Positions 5,464-5,558 of a DNA stretch of 5,558 bases are shown here, one piece after another. Made by a program: the position numbers and the translations under genes. The notes beneath the pieces are model-generated. The model was not told the origin of the DNA. It saw only the letters and a program-made list of their open reading frames with translations, and searched no databases. Position 1 is the stretch's first letter. Every line of letters begins with the position of its first letter. The DNA is from Marinosulfonomonas sp. (GTDB taxonomy: Bacteria; Pseudomonadota; Alphaproteobacteria; Rhodobacterales; Rhodobacteraceae). Location: NCBI GenBank assembly GCA_022712735.1, contig JAFLKA010000294.1, positions 1 to 5,558 on the forward strand, read 5' to 3'.

Positions 5464-5558
5464 TCAGGTAAACTTGCGGAAAAACCGTGTGCGGTCAAAA
5501 ATCTTCTCCAGCGCTTCTAGGCGCGGACGGGTTTCACCCCATGTTTTCTCCTGAACCT
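5464..5558 (-). CDS. Unidentified protein, C-terminal 30 residues (rest outside window)
   Basis: On the - strand an open frame runs from the window's right edge (first full codon at 5556) to TGA at 5466-5464. The peptide includes WGETRPRLEALEKIF and ends RFFRKFT; it looks like a charged amphipathic helix with a basic tail. The other two - strand frames are closed early in this stretch, at the TGA in 5537-5535 and the TAG in 5519-5517. The placement, convergent to cbbY with hairpins between the two stops, is that of a real gene end. I do not recognise the family. It could be chance, since only 31 codons are visible. Confidence 0.5.
   Translation of the reverse strand, partial: VQEKTWGETRPRLEALEKIFDRTRFFRKFT

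Noticed and set aside
5298..5498. A 66-residue - strand reading frame across the cbbY end and the hairpins
   Set aside because: It overlaps cbbY and the terminator hairpins, and its composition follows the palindromes. The better-placed - strand frame ends at 5464.
1..5558. CRISPR array, tRNA, rRNA, transposon ends or phage genes
   Set aside because: No spaced repeat array, cloverleaf or CCA end, transposase motif or terminal repeat was seen. The three-stem element at 2519-2587 has no anticodon or T-loop bases and is not a tRNA.

Overview
The window looks like chromosomal DNA of a moderately GC-rich alphaproteobacterium, most likely a Rhodobacterales/Roseobacter-type organism. This rests on the style of the proteins (a CbbY beginning FDVDGTLAETEE, a CNHC peroxiredoxin-like protein ending GCSIKWK, a Calvin-subtype class II aldolase) and on the GC-rich palindromic intergenic elements. 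The assignment is by eye, with no database search.

Layout: six complete genes and one partial gene lie on the + strand, and a gene fragment enters from the right on the - strand. The first block is gap (C-terminal 73 residues only), pgk, fba and rpe. gap and pgk share one base (TAATG) and pgk and fba are 18 bases apart. fba and rpe are separated by 105 bases that hold a nearly perfect three-stem (three-way-junction) inverted-repeat structure. A Rho-independent terminator follows rpe at about 3347-3379, so the first transcript probably ends there. A second hairpin and a 9-base direct repeat lie in the 183-base gap before the second block, which is a thioredoxin-fold/peroxiredoxin-like gene, gph and cbbY. 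Both junctions in this block are ATGA overlaps, which implies translational coupling. cbbY is followed by a strong hairpin with a short T-run, a second hairpin, and the convergent end of an unidentified - strand gene.

How the genes work together: Gap, Pgk, Fba and Rpe interconvert triose, hexose and pentose phosphates and serve glycolysis/gluconeogenesis or the Calvin-Benson-Bassham cycle. Gph removes 2-phosphoglycolate and CbbY-type enzymes remove xylulose-1,5-bisphosphate; both are by-products linked to RuBisCO. RuBisCO, phosphoribulokinase, transketolase and CbbR are not in the window, so autotrophy cannot be claimed from it. Most of the window is ordinary central carbon metabolism. The least ordinary element is the fba-rpe intergenic RNA-like structure. 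The coupling of a redox-type protein to two clean-up phosphatases comes second.
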